A stretch of 64,000 nucleotides of DNA from assembly GCA_965200505.1 (NCBI GenBank), contig OZ241343.1:1550001-1614000 (forward strand), written 5' to 3'. Source of the DNA: VXNE01 sp965200505. Lineage in GTDB: Bacteria > Pseudomonadota > Gammaproteobacteria > Pseudomonadales > Azotimanducaceae. The notes below the pieces were generated by a model, which saw nothing but the letters and a program-made list of their open reading frames with translations, ran no database searches and was not told the DNA's origin. Position numbers and translations under genes: made by a program. The first letter of the stretch is position 1, and every line of letters starts with the position of its first letter. This document shows positions 15,174-22,968 of this stretch, piece after piece.

Positions 15174-16034
15174 ATGACATCGAACGTCCTTTCTCTCAAG
15201 CACCTGTCGCCCGGGGCGAACCTCGACGCCTACATCCAGACGGTGAACGCCTTCCCCGTGCTCGACGCCGGGAAGGAGCGCGAGCTGGCTGAGCGCTTCT
15301 ACTACGACAACGACTTGGACGCCGCCCGCGAACTGGTGCTCTCCCACCTGCGCTTCGTCATCCACATGGCGCGCAGCTATTCCGGCTACGGCTTGCCCCA
15401 AGGAGACCTCATCCAAGAAGGCAACGTGGGGCTGATGAAGGCCGTGAAGCGCTTCAACCCGGAAGTCGGGGTGCGCCTCGTGTCGTTCGCGGTGCATTGG
15501 ATCAAGGCCGAAATCCACGAATACATCCTGCGCAACTGGCGCATCGTGAAGGTCGCCACCACCAAGGCGCAGCGCAAGCTCTTCTTCAACCTGCGCGGCA
15601 ACAAGAAGCGGCTCGGCTGGCTGAACCAGCAGGAAGTGGAGGATGTCGCGCGGGATTTGGGCGTCGCCCCCGAAGTCGTCACGCAGATGGAAGGCCGCAT
15701 GGCCGCCCAAGACATGGCGTTTGACGGCGCCATGGACGACGATGACGACCACACGGTGGCGCCGGCGCAGTTCCTCGGCGACACGGCCGCGAACCCCGCC
15801 GAGCTGGTCGCCGCGGCGGACTGGGCGGACGAATCCACCCGGCAGCTACACGCGGCCCTCGACGGCTTGGATGAGCGCAGCCAAGACATCCTGCGCGCCC
15901 GCTGGTTGAACGAAGACAAGGCGACGCTGCAAGCGCTGGCGGACAAGTACGGCGTTTCCGCGGAGCGCGTCCGGCAATTGGAAGCCGGCGCCATGAAGAA
16001 GCTGCGCGCCAAGTTGGATTTGGAAGTGGCCTGA
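15174..16034 (+). CDS. rpoH: RNA polymerase sigma-32 (heat-shock) factor
   Basis: A 286-residue sigma factor directing RNA polymerase to heat-shock promoters. Region 2 is clear (LVLSHLRFVIHMARSY, GLPQGDLIQEGNVGLMKAVKRF, then VRLVSFAVHWIKAEIHEYIL), followed by the RpoH-box region (QRKLFFNLRGNKKRLGWLN) that distinguishes sigma-32, and region 4 with the helix-turn-helix LQALADKYGVSAERVRQLE. The length is as in E. coli (284). ATG 15174 has GGAGA upstream; the frame begins earlier without similarity. It follows ftsYEX as in most gammaproteobacteria. A CIRCE-like site suggests repression by HrcA, linking both heat-shock regulators. Confidence 0.97.
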   Translation: MTSNVLSLKHLSPGANLDAYIQTVNAFPVLDAGKERELAERFYYDNDLDAARELVLSHLRFVIHMARSYSGYGLPQGDLIQEGNVGLMKAVKRFNPEVGVRLVSFAVHWIKAEIHEYILRNWRIVKVATTKAQRKLFFNLRGNKKRLGWLNQQEVEDVARDLGVAPEVVTQMEGRMAAQDMAFDGAMDDDDDHTVAPAQFLGDTAANPAELVAAADWADESTRQLHAALDGLDERSQDILRARWLNEDKATLQALADKYGVSAERVRQLEAGAMKKLRAKLDLEVA

Positions 16035-16064
16035 GCCGCCGCGCCTAGCCCGCCACGCCCGGGC

Positions 16065-16835
16065 TTGAAGGGGGCCGCCACCCCGCCACCGGGCACACCA
16101 GCCAAGCGCGTCTTCGCCCACGACGTGGAGCCGCCTTTGTCCACCCCGGCCCCGCCCACGCCAGCCGACCGCATCGACCGGCGCAGCTACATCCGCCGCC
16201 GCGGCCAGTTGACGAAGGCGCAACGGCGGGCGCTGGCGGAGCTCGCCCCGCGCCATCGCCTGCAGGGCTTCAACGCGCTGACGCCGCCCATCATGGTGGA
16301 AGTGGGCTTCGGCGCCGGCGCTGCCCTCGCCGAGTTCGCGGCCGCCCACCCGAGCTGGCAGTGCGTGGGCATCGAGTTGTACCAACCGGGCATCGGCGCC
16401 CTGCTGCTCAAGTGCGAGGCGCAGGGCTTGCGCAACGTGTGGCTCGTCGAGGAGAACGTCCACCTCGTGTTGCCGAGTTGGCCCGCGGCGACCGTGCGCC
16501 ACCTCGCCATTTATTTCCCAGACCCTTGGCCCAAGGCACGTCACCACAAACGCCGCTTGGTGCAGCCACGCTTCGTCGCCGAGGTGGCGCGCGTGCTGGA
16601 ACCGGCCGGCACGTTGGCGCTGGCCACGGATTGGGAACACTACGCCCGGCAGATGCTGGCCGTGTGCGACGCCGAACCCGAACTGGTGAACGTGGCGGGC
16701 ACGGGCCGCTTCGCCGAGCGCACGATGGCGACGCGCCCAATCACCCGGTTCGAGGCGCGCGGGCTGAAGCTCGGCCATGGCATCCACGACCTGCTCTACA
16801 GCAAGCGGGACACCACCTCGTCCAAATGCCGGTAG
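16065..16835 (+). CDS. trmB: tRNA (guanine-N7-)-methyltransferase
   Basis: A 256-residue TrmB making m7G46 in tRNA. Family blocks are RRRGQLTKAQRRAL near the start, the SAM-binding MVEVGFGAGAAL, and IYFPDPWPKARHHKRRLVQPRF, the substrate-binding hallmark. The TTG at 16065 is the first start in the frame and gives a Pro-rich N-terminal tail of about 45 residues; GTG 16125 is an alternative. The 3' end overlaps the convergent hemW 3' end by 40 bases, which is unusual for two conserved genes. It follows rpoH after 30 bases. Confidence 0.93.
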   Translation: MKGAATPPPGTPAKRVFAHDVEPPLSTPAPPTPADRIDRRSYIRRRGQLTKAQRRALAELAPRHRLQGFNALTPPIMVEVGFGAGAALAEFAAAHPSWQCVGIELYQPGIGALLLKCEAQGLRNVWLVEENVHLVLPSWPAATVRHLAIYFPDPWPKARHHKRRLVQPRFVAEVARVLEPAGTLALATDWEHYARQMLAVCDAEPELVNVAGTGRFAERTMATRPITRFEARGLKLGHGIHDLLYSKRDTTSSKCR

Positions 16836-17887
16836 CCGAAGCGTGTGAGGGCCAGCCGGCCTTCGCGCAACAGGCCCTCCGCCCGAAGCCGCTGCACCGG
16901 CATCGCAATCACCCCGAAGGGCAACCCGGTGCGGCGCTCGAATGAATCTTCCGGCACGCCATCCACCAAGCGTAGCGCGTTCATCATGAACTCCACCGGC
17001 AAGCTCTCGGCATCGACCGGTGTCACGGCCGCGGACTGATCCTTGAGGTAGCGATGCGGCACATTGGCCTTCGCCGTGCGCATCACGCCGGCCGGCCCGG
17101 AGCGCTTGCCGTGGGCGCCGGCGCCGATGCCAATGTAGTCGCCGAACGTCCAGTAGTTGAGGTTATGCCGCGCTTGGGCGCCCGGGCGCGCATACGCCGA
17201 CACCTCATAGCGGGCGAAGCCAAGGTCTGCCAGCAGCGCCTGCCCCGCTTCGGCCATGTCCGCCTGCAAGTCCTGCGCCGGCAGGGTTGGCGGGCGGCGG
17301 GCGAAGGCGGTGCCGGGTTCGATGGCGAGCTGGTACCAGGAGATGTGCGTCGGCTGGCAGGCCGCGGCGCCACGCAAGTCTTCCAGCGCTTGCGCCACCG
17401 TTTGATCCGGCAAGCCGAACATCACGTCGATGTTGAATTGGGCGAAGCCGGCCGCATGGATGGCCGCCGCCGCACGCTCCACATCCCTTGCATCGTGAAT
17501 GCGCCCCAGGCGGCGCAGTTGCGCGTCGTCAAAGGATTGGGCACCCAACGAGACGCGGTTGATGCCGGCATCGCGGTACGCCCGCATGGGGCCGTTGGCC
17601 TCCACGGTGCCCGGATTCGCCTCCATCGTCACTTCCACGTTTGGCGTGGCGCCGAACGCCTCGAGGAGCGTCTCGAACGCCGCCGGCGGGAACAGGCTCG
17701 GCGTGCCGCCCCCGAAGTAGATCGAATGGACGGTGAATGCCCCACGCTCGCGCTCTTGGGCGAAATCCGTCAGCAGCGCTTGCACATACTCTGCCACTGG
17801 CAGAGCGCCCTTGGCTTGGTGGGAGTTGAAGTCGCAGTACGGGCACTTGCGCACACACCAGGGCACATGCACGTAGAGCCCGCTCAC
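16796..17887 (-). CDS. hemW: Heme chaperone HemW (radical SAM, formerly coproporphyrinogen oxidase-like)
   Basis: A 363-residue radical-SAM protein. The [4Fe-4S] motif is in VPWCVRKCPYCDF (CxxxCxxC, about 9-16), followed by SIYFGGGTPSL, the EANPGT block and NRVSLGAQSF. HemW binds heme and delivers it to target proteins. The frame runs upstream to 18151, but GTG 17887, overlapping the rdgB stop as GTGA, gives the family start (VSGLYVHVPWC). The length matches relatives (about 380). It is the last gene of the metX-metW-DUF4426-rdgB-hemW unit on the minus strand. Confidence 0.94.
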   Translation of the reverse strand: MSGLYVHVPWCVRKCPYCDFNSHQAKGALPVAEYVQALLTDFAQERERGAFTVHSIYFGGGTPSLFPPAAFETLLEAFGATPNVEVTMEANPGTVEANGPMRAYRDAGINRVSLGAQSFDDAQLRRLGRIHDARDVERAAAAIHAAGFAQFNIDVMFGLPDQTVAQALEDLRGAAACQPTHISWYQLAIEPGTAFARRPPTLPAQDLQADMAEAGQALLADLGFARYEVSAYARPGAQARHNLNYWTFGDYIGIGAGAHGKRSGPAGVMRTAKANVPHRYLKDQSAAVTPVDAESLPVEFMMNALRLVDGVPEDSFERRTGLPFGVIAMPVQRLRAEGLLREGRLALTRFGYRHLDEVVSRLL

Positions 17888-18522
17888 CGGGGTGGCCCGT
17901 TCAGCCCGCCGCCACCGCCGGGCGGCCGCCGTTCGCCCAGCGCCGAGGCCAGTTGTCGGCAGGCGGCGCCCCGGTGGCTCAGCTGGTTTTTTCGTGCGGT
18001 GGGAAGTTCGGCCGCGGTCACGCCGAGAGTCGGCAAGAAGAAGTGCGGGTCGTAGCCAAACCCGTTGGCGCCGAGTGGCGCATCCACGATGACGCCGTGC
18101 CACACGCCGAACGCAACGATGGGGGCCGGGTCCAACGGGCTTTCGAGCCAAACCAACGCGCAGTGGAAGGCCGCGCGCCGGTCCGCCACGCCTTTGAGCG
18201 CGGCAATGAGCTTGGCGTTGTTGTCCGCCGCGCTCGCATTCGGGCCGGCGTAACGCGAAGAATAGAGGCCGGGGGCGCCGCCCAGCGCCGGTACCACCAA
18301 ACCGGAGTCGTCCGCGATGGCGGGAAGGCCCGCGGCAGCCGCGGCGTGTCGCGCCTTCAAGAGCGCGTTCTCAACGAACGTGAGGCCCGTTTCCTCCGGC
18401 GCGGCGATGCCGAACTCCGCCATCGGGCGCAGCGCGATGCCCAACGGCACCAACACGGCGTTGAGTTCCGCCGCCTTGCCGGCATTGGCGCTGGCGAGCA
18501 CCGCGGTGGCGACGGCACCCAC
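17884..18522 (-). CDS. rdgB: dITP/XTP pyrophosphatase
   Basis: A 212-residue house-cleaning NTPase that hydrolyses non-canonical purine triphosphates (dITP, XTP) to keep them out of DNA and RNA. Motifs are the N-terminal VLASANAGKAAEL, the catalytic ADDSGLVVPAL, SSRYAGPNASAADNN and the C-terminal GFGYDPHFF plus LSHRGAA. The core length is normal, with a Gly/Pro-rich tail. A GAGGAA site supports GTG 18522. It overlaps hemW by 4 bases and lies 3 bases after the DUF4426 gene. Confidence 0.96.
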   Translation of the reverse strand: MGAVATAVLASANAGKAAELNAVLVPLGIALRPMAEFGIAAPEETGLTFVENALLKARHAAAAAGLPAIADDSGLVVPALGGAPGLYSSRYAGPNASAADNNAKLIAALKGVADRRAAFHCALVWLESPLDPAPIVAFGVWHGVIVDAPLGANGFGYDPHFFLPTLGVTAAELPTARKNQLSHRGAACRQLASALGERRPPGGGGGLNGPPR

Positions 18523-18525
18523 CCG

Positions 18526-18969
18526 CTATTCCTCGAAGTGCAGCGTTTGCTGGAAGCGCACTCGGGCGGGGCCATGGCCCGGCAACTCCGCCACGATCTC
18601 GAATCGCAGCGCTTCCAAGTGCTCGTAGGTGAGCGTGGCCAGATAGTAGATGGCTTCGCCTTCGTCGAAGCGCCGGAAGGGCAAAGTGCGCTCCTGGCCG
18701 AGCAGGTTCGTCACCTTGCCGGCCACCGGCGCCGCCACCGCGCGGCCGGCGCCGTCCAGCACGGACACGTTGACGACCGCCTTGTCGCGCCCGCGGGTGA
18801 TGCCGTAGCGGCTTGCGATCTCCGGTTTCAGGAAGGTGGTGTTGAACACGACGTAGTGCAGTTCATGCTCACCAAACACGGCCTTCTGCTCCGCGTGGGC
18901 GAGGGTGCCGGCCAACAGGATGAGAACGGCCAAAGGCCGCACGGCGCCGCGCGTTGCCGCCTTCATCAT
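18526..18969 (-). CDS. DUF4426 domain-containing secreted protein
   Basis: A 147-residue protein with a signal peptide (hydrophobic PLAVLILLAGTLAHAEQ, cleavage probably after AHA near 26) and then a beta-rich domain typical of DUF4426 (YVVFNTTFLKPEIASRYGI near 40-58, GKVTNLLGQERTLPFRRFDEG). The function is unknown; in Pseudomonas an equivalent gene sits at the same place between metW and rdgB, and that synteny supports the call. ATG 18969 overlaps the metW stop as ATGA; the next ATG (18966) is also possible. It is likely periplasmic. Confidence 0.85.
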   Translation of the reverse strand: MMKAATRGAVRPLAVLILLAGTLAHAEQKAVFGEHELHYVVFNTTFLKPEIASRYGITRGRDKAVVNVSVLDGAGRAVAAPVAGKVTNLLGQERTLPFRRFDEGEAIYYLATLTYEHLEALRFEIVAELPGHGPARVRFQQTLHFEE

Positions 18970-19565
18970 CGGCCAGCCCGCGCCAAGCGGTAGAACGCCG
19001 TTTGGCCCGTGAGGTTGGGGAAGCGATTCATCCAAGCGCGGCGGCGATACGCTCGATCCACCACGAAGCCGTCGGCGATGGCGACGCCCAGTTCCTCGCA
19101 GAGCCGCTCGAAATCCGCGAAGGTGCAAAGGTGGATGTTCGGCGTTTCGAACCAAGTGTGCGGCAAGTGCCACGCCACCGGCATGCGACCGCGGGTGGCC
19201 AGTTGGGCGCGGCAGCGCCAGTGGCCGAAGTTCGGGAACGTGACGATGCACTCGGCGCCGACCCGCAGCATTTCGCCGAGCAGCCGCGCCGGCGCCCGCA
19301 CCGCCTGCAGGGTGTCCGTCATCAACACCACGTCGAAGCTGCCATCCGGGAATCGCTGCAAGCCATCGTTCAAGTCATGCTCGATGACGTTCACGCCAGC
19401 GCGGATGCTCGCGTTGATCTTCTCGGCGTCGTTGTCCAGCCCATAGCCGGTGACGCCCTTCTCGCGCATGAGGTGGGCCAAGAGTTCACCGTCGCCACAG
19501 CCCAAGTCCAGCACGCGGGCGCCTTCGCCCACCAGTTCGGCGATGATGCGCAGTTCCCCCCTCAC
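18966..19565 (-). CDS. metW: Methionine biosynthesis protein MetW
   Basis: A 199-residue class I methyltransferase-fold protein that works with MetX in methionine synthesis. The SAM-type motif is RVLDLGCGDGELLAHL, followed by GLDND near 45 and VVLMTDTLQAV. The GTG at 19565 overlaps the metX stop by 4 bases and gives MRGELRIIAELV, the usual family start; an upstream GTG (19577) is less likely. The exact biochemical role of MetW is not settled, but it is required with MetX in several proteobacteria. It is co-translated with metX and the DUF4426 gene. Confidence 0.94.
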   Translation of the reverse strand: MRGELRIIAELVGEGARVLDLGCGDGELLAHLMREKGVTGYGLDNDAEKINASIRAGVNVIEHDLNDGLQRFPDGSFDVVLMTDTLQAVRAPARLLGEMLRVGAECIVTFPNFGHWRCRAQLATRGRMPVAWHLPHTWFETPNIHLCTFADFERLCEELGVAIADGFVVDRAYRRRAWMNRFPNLTGQTAFYRLARAGR

Positions 19566-20701
19566 GCCGGTGCGCACTCCCGCGCCACGCCGTCAAGGTA
19601 AGTGGACAACACCTCCAAGTAGCGCGGCACGTTCAACAGGAAGGAATCGTGCCCATGCGCCGCCTCTATGCGGGCGCTCACCACGTCCTTCGCCGCGGCG
19701 ACCAGCGCATCCACGATCTCCTCGGAGCGTTCCGGCGCGAACCGCCAATCCGTGGAGAACGAGACGACGAGGAAGCGGCAGCGCACCGTGGCCAGCGCCG
19801 CCACCAGATCATCGCTGTATTCGTGCGCCGGATCGAAGTAGTCCAAGGCGCGGGTCATCAACAGGTAGGTGTTGGCATCGAACGCCTTCGAGAATGCGCG
19901 CCCTTGGTGGTGCAGGTAGCTCTCCACTTGGAACTCCACCCCATGCCCGGAGCCCAAATCCCCAGACTTCAGCTCGCGGCCGAACTTGTGGCCCATGCTG
20001 TCGTCCGAAAGATAGGTGACGTGGCCCAACATCCGCGCCAGCATCAGCCCGCGGTTCGGGTTGACGCCAGCCTTCACATAGTGGCCGTCGCGGTAGTCCG
20101 GATCCGTCACGATGGCCTGCCGGGCGATTTCGTTGAAGGCGATGTTCTGCGCCGAGAGCTTGGAGGCGCAGGCGATGAGCAGCGCGTTCTTGATGCGGTG
20201 CGGGAAGTCGATGGCCCACTGCATGGCCTGCATGCCGCCCAAGCTGCCGCCCACCACCGCGGCGAAGGCGTCGATGCCAAGCCAGTCTGCCAGCATGGAT
20301 TGGGTATGTACCCAATCCTTCACGGTGACGTTCGGGAACGTGGGGCCATAGGGTTCGCCGGTGGCCGGGTCAACCGAGCGTGGCCCGGTGCTGCCGTGGC
20401 AGCCGCCCAAGTTGTTCAAGCTGACGACGAAAAATCGCTCCGTGTCGATGGGCTTGCCGGGGCCGATGCACACATCCCACCAGCCCGGCCGCTTGTCGTC
20501 CACGTTGTGGTAGCCCGCCGCATGGTGGTTGCCCGACAGCGCGTGGCAGATGAGCACCGCGTTGGAGCGGGCGGCGTTCAGGGTTCCATATGTCTCATAG
20601 ACCAGCTCGAACTCTGGCAGCCGGGCGCCGGATTGCAGCGCGATGGGGCCAAACCGCGCCCTCTCCGGCGTGACCAAGCCCACGGAATCGGACGGCAGCG
20701 C
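19562..20701 (-). CDS. metX: Homoserine O-acyltransferase MetX
   Basis: A 379-residue alpha/beta-hydrolase-fold acyltransferase activating homoserine for methionine synthesis. The nucleophile elbow is VGGSLGGMQAMQW, with a catalytic Asp near SFSTDWRF and a His in EAAHGHDSFLL; CHALSGNHHAAG and GGCHGSTGP form the oxyanion area. Whether it uses acetyl- or succinyl-CoA cannot be decided by eye; the MetX-MetW pair in pseudomonads uses succinyl-CoA. GTG 20701 (GTGGAG upstream) gives the Pseudomonas-like start ALPSDSVGLV and the same length; ATG 20752 is an alternative. It heads the five-gene minus-strand unit down to hemW. Confidence 0.93.
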   Translation of the reverse strand, partial: ALPSDSVGLVTPERARFGPIALQSGARLPEFELVYETYGTLNAARSNAVLICHALSGNHHAAGYHNVDDKRPGWWDVCIGPGKPIDTERFFVVSLNNLGGCHGSTGPRSVDPATGEPYGPTFPNVTVKDWVHTQSMLADWLGIDAFAAVVGGSLGGMQAMQWAIDFPHRIKNALLIACASKLSAQNIAFNEIARQAIVTDPDYRDGHYVKAGVNPNRGLMLARMLGHVTYLSDDSMGHKFGRELKSGDLGSGHGVEFQVESYLHHQGRAFSKAFDANTYLLMTRALDYFDPAHEYSDDLVAALATVRCRFLVVSFSTDWRFAPERSEEIVDALVAAAKDVVSARIEAAHGHDSFLLNVPRYLEVLSTYLDGVARECAPA

Positions 20702-20800
20702 CACGGGTCTCGAGCTCCACCTCTTCAGGGACGACAGGACGAAAGGGCACATTTTAGCCCCGTCGCCGGCGGCCCAATCCGGCCGCCGCACGGGGGCAGG

Positions 20801-21370
20801 CTAGAAGAGCAGCCGAAAAAGCCCCGGCAAGAAGAATCGCTGCACCAGCCCGAGTGCCAAGAACACCACCAGCGGCGAGAGGTCCAAACCGCCTAGCGGC
20901 GGCAGCACCCGCCGTGCCGGCACCAGCAGCGGTTCGCACACTTCCTGCAGCAACGCCACCACCGGGTTGCGGCCGGCGCCGAGCAGCGAGGCGATGATGG
21001 CGAGGAACAACACCACCCAATAGAAGCTCAGGAAGAGGTCGAGCGTGCTGTACACGCCGCCGGTGACGGCACCCACCGCCATGCCATGCAGCATCACCAG
21101 CTCGGCCGGAATGCCGCCGCCACCGCCGGTGACGGCGATGATGGCGATGTTGACGGCCCAAGTCGCCACGAAGGCGGCCAAATCCAAGTTCTGGTAGCTC
21201 GGAATGACGCGCCGCAGCGGATTCAACACCGGGTCCGTGTAGCGCACCACGCCCTGCGAGATGGGGTTGTAGAAGTCCGCCCGCGTCACCTGCAGGATGA
21301 AGCGCACGAGGAACAACACGGCCAACGCCCGCAACGCGAACTGCAGGACGAACAAGATCGGGTCAGTCAT
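20801..21370 (-). CDS. yggT: YggT-family membrane protein
   Basis: A 189-residue inner-membrane protein with two tandem YggT repeats. Hydrophobic segments are LQFALRALAVLFLVRFILQV (N-terminal), LAAFVATWAVNIAIIAV, LFLSFYWVVLFLAIIASLL and LSPLVVFLALGLVQRFF. Each repeat ends in the family motif NP..V......EP/DP, followed by L.P.RR..P (DPVLNPLRRVIPSY; EPLLVPARRVLPPL). A link to osmotic or K+ homeostasis has been proposed for the family, without a fixed mechanism. ATG 21370 overlaps the proC stop (ATGA). The order yggS-proC-yggT is widely conserved. Confidence 0.93.
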   Translation of the reverse strand: MTDPILFVLQFALRALAVLFLVRFILQVTRADFYNPISQGVVRYTDPVLNPLRRVIPSYQNLDLAAFVATWAVNIAIIAVTGGGGGIPAELVMLHGMAVGAVTGGVYSTLDLFLSFYWVVLFLAIIASLLGAGRNPVVALLQEVCEPLLVPARRVLPPLGGLDLSPLVVFLALGLVQRFFLPGLFRLLF

Positions 21371-22176
21371 CTTTGGGTCTGCTTGCCGAACTCGGCGGCC
21401 AGTTCCCGGGAGCGCTCCCAAGCGCCGAACATGGCGGCGCGGAACGCTGCTTGCGCACCATGCGCATCGAGTATGGAAAGGGCGCGCTCGGTGGTGCCAC
21501 GCGGCGAGGTGACGCGCTCGCGCAGGGCTGCCGGATCCACGTCCCCGCCTTCCGCCATCCGCGCCGCGCCAAGTGCCGTGGCCACGGCGAGGCGCCGCGC
21601 CATCGCAGCATCCAAACCAAGTGCCACACCGCCTTCGATCAGGCTCTCAAGCAATAGGAAGAAGTAAGCGGGGCCACTGCCGGAGAGCGCCGTCACGGCA
21701 TCGAGGTGGCGCTCATGGTCGAACCAGACCACCTCCCCCACGGATTCCAGCACACGCTGCGCCAAGCGCCGTTGTTCTGGGCTGACGTGCTGATTGGCCA
21801 CCGCCCCGGTGATGCCGGCACCGACGAGCGCGGGGGTGTTGGGCATGCAGCGCACGATGGGTTGGTTCGCCGCAGTCAACGCGGCCAAGGCACCGAGGCG
21901 GGCGCCGGCGGCGATGGAGACCACCAGCTGGCCCTCATTGGGCCGCGATTGCTCCAACGCCGCGGCCAGCGCCTGCGGCTTCACGGCGAGCACAATGGCG
22001 GCAGCATCCACCGCCGCGGTGGCGTTGTCCGCCTGGGTCTCCACACCTTGAAAACGCGCCAGTTGCTCCGGCACCGGGTCCGCCACCACGATGTCGAACG
22101 CTTCGCCCGCGCCACGCAACCCCTCCACCAAGGCGAACGCCATGTTGCCGCCGCCAATGAAGGCGATGCGCGTCAT
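21367..22176 (-). CDS. proC: Pyrroline-5-carboxylate reductase
   Basis: A 269-residue NAD(P)H-dependent reductase for the last step of proline synthesis. The N-terminal Rossmann motif is IAFIGGGNMAFALVEGL, the middle has VLAVKPQ and VRCMPNTPALVGAGIT, and the C-terminal dimerisation/substrate domain contains the diagnostic TALSGSGPAYFF and TSPRGTTERAL. The length is typical. It overlaps yggS upstream and yggT downstream by 4 bases each, so yggS-proC-yggT is a tightly coupled operon. Confidence 0.96.
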   Translation of the reverse strand: MTRIAFIGGGNMAFALVEGLRGAGEAFDIVVADPVPEQLARFQGVETQADNATAAVDAAAIVLAVKPQALAAALEQSRPNEGQLVVSIAAGARLGALAALTAANQPIVRCMPNTPALVGAGITGAVANQHVSPEQRRLAQRVLESVGEVVWFDHERHLDAVTALSGSGPAYFFLLLESLIEGGVALGLDAAMARRLAVATALGAARMAEGGDVDPAALRERVTSPRGTTERALSILDAHGAQAAFRAAMFGAWERSRELAAEFGKQTQR

Positions 22177-22868
22177 CGCTGGCGCCCTGCCGCGGCTTCA
22201 CGCGGCGGCCGTGGCCCGAAGATGGCCGTGCCGAGGCGCACACAGGTGGCGCCGGCCGCAACGGCCTCCAAGTAATCTTCGCTCATGCCCATGGAAAGCG
22301 TGTCCCAACATGCTCCGCCGGCAGCCCGATGCGCCTCGAACAACGTCGCCATGCGCAGGAAGCTCGGCCGCGTCGCGGCTGGGCCGTCGCGCCGCGTCGG
22401 CACCGCCATCAGGCCCCGTAAACATAGCCCATCAAGGCCGCGGATGCCGTGGATGAGTGGCGCAAGCGCTTCGGGCGCCACACCCGCCTTGTTCGCATCG
22501 GCATCGATGTTCACCTGCACACAGACGTTGAGCGGCGTGGCCCCGGCACGGCCGCGGTGCAGCCGGTTGGCAATCGCCAAGCGATCCACGCTGTGTACCC
22601 AATCGAAGTGGCGAGCGACGTCGCGCGCCTTGTTGGATTGAATGGCGCCGACGAAGTGCCACACGATGCCGCGCCCGGCCAGCGCGCGGATCTTCGGCAG
22701 CGCTTCCTGGAGGTAGTTCTCGCCGAAATCGACCACGCCGGCCGCCGCCACCGCCGCGATTTCCGGCGCCGAGCGCGTCTTGGACACGGCGACCAAGCGC
22801 ACACCGCGGCACCCGGCGGTGGCCGCAGCGCAACGGAGGTTCGATTTGACGGCAGCGACGGAATCCAC
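22173..22868 (-). CDS. yggS: YggS-family pyridoxal phosphate homeostasis protein
   Basis: A 231-residue PLP-binding protein with the alanine-racemase N-terminal barrel fold but no racemase activity. The PLP lysine is in VAVSKTR (near 29), followed by FGENYLQEALPKI, WHFVGAIQSNK, QVNIDADANKAG and the terminal LSMGMSEDY with RLGTAIFG. It buffers free PLP and affects amino-acid metabolism, which fits its position ahead of proC. The start is GTG 22868. A TTGACG with a weak CGAAAT 17 bases on, within 22869-22968, could be its promoter (low confidence). Confidence 0.95.
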   Translation of the reverse strand: MDSVAAVKSNLRCAAATAGCRGVRLVAVSKTRSAPEIAAVAAAGVVDFGENYLQEALPKIRALAGRGIVWHFVGAIQSNKARDVARHFDWVHSVDRLAIANRLHRGRAGATPLNVCVQVNIDADANKAGVAPEALAPLIHGIRGLDGLCLRGLMAVPTRRDGPAATRPSFLRMATLFEAHRAAGGACWDTLSMGMSEDYLEAVAAGATCVRLGTAIFGPRPPREAAAGRQR

Positions 22869-22968
22869 GGCTGAACCTGCCCGAGTGTGGGTGGCAGTTT
22901 ACAACCGCCGCGCACGAGGAAGGTTCGATTTCGCGGCGACCTCAACACCCCGTCAAGCAGTGCTCGTA

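Noticed and set aside
20702..20800. SAM or homoserine riboswitch upstream of metX
   Set aside because: The only non-coding sequence near the metX start is about 50-100 bases, and I found no SAM-I/II-like conserved core or terminator hairpin.
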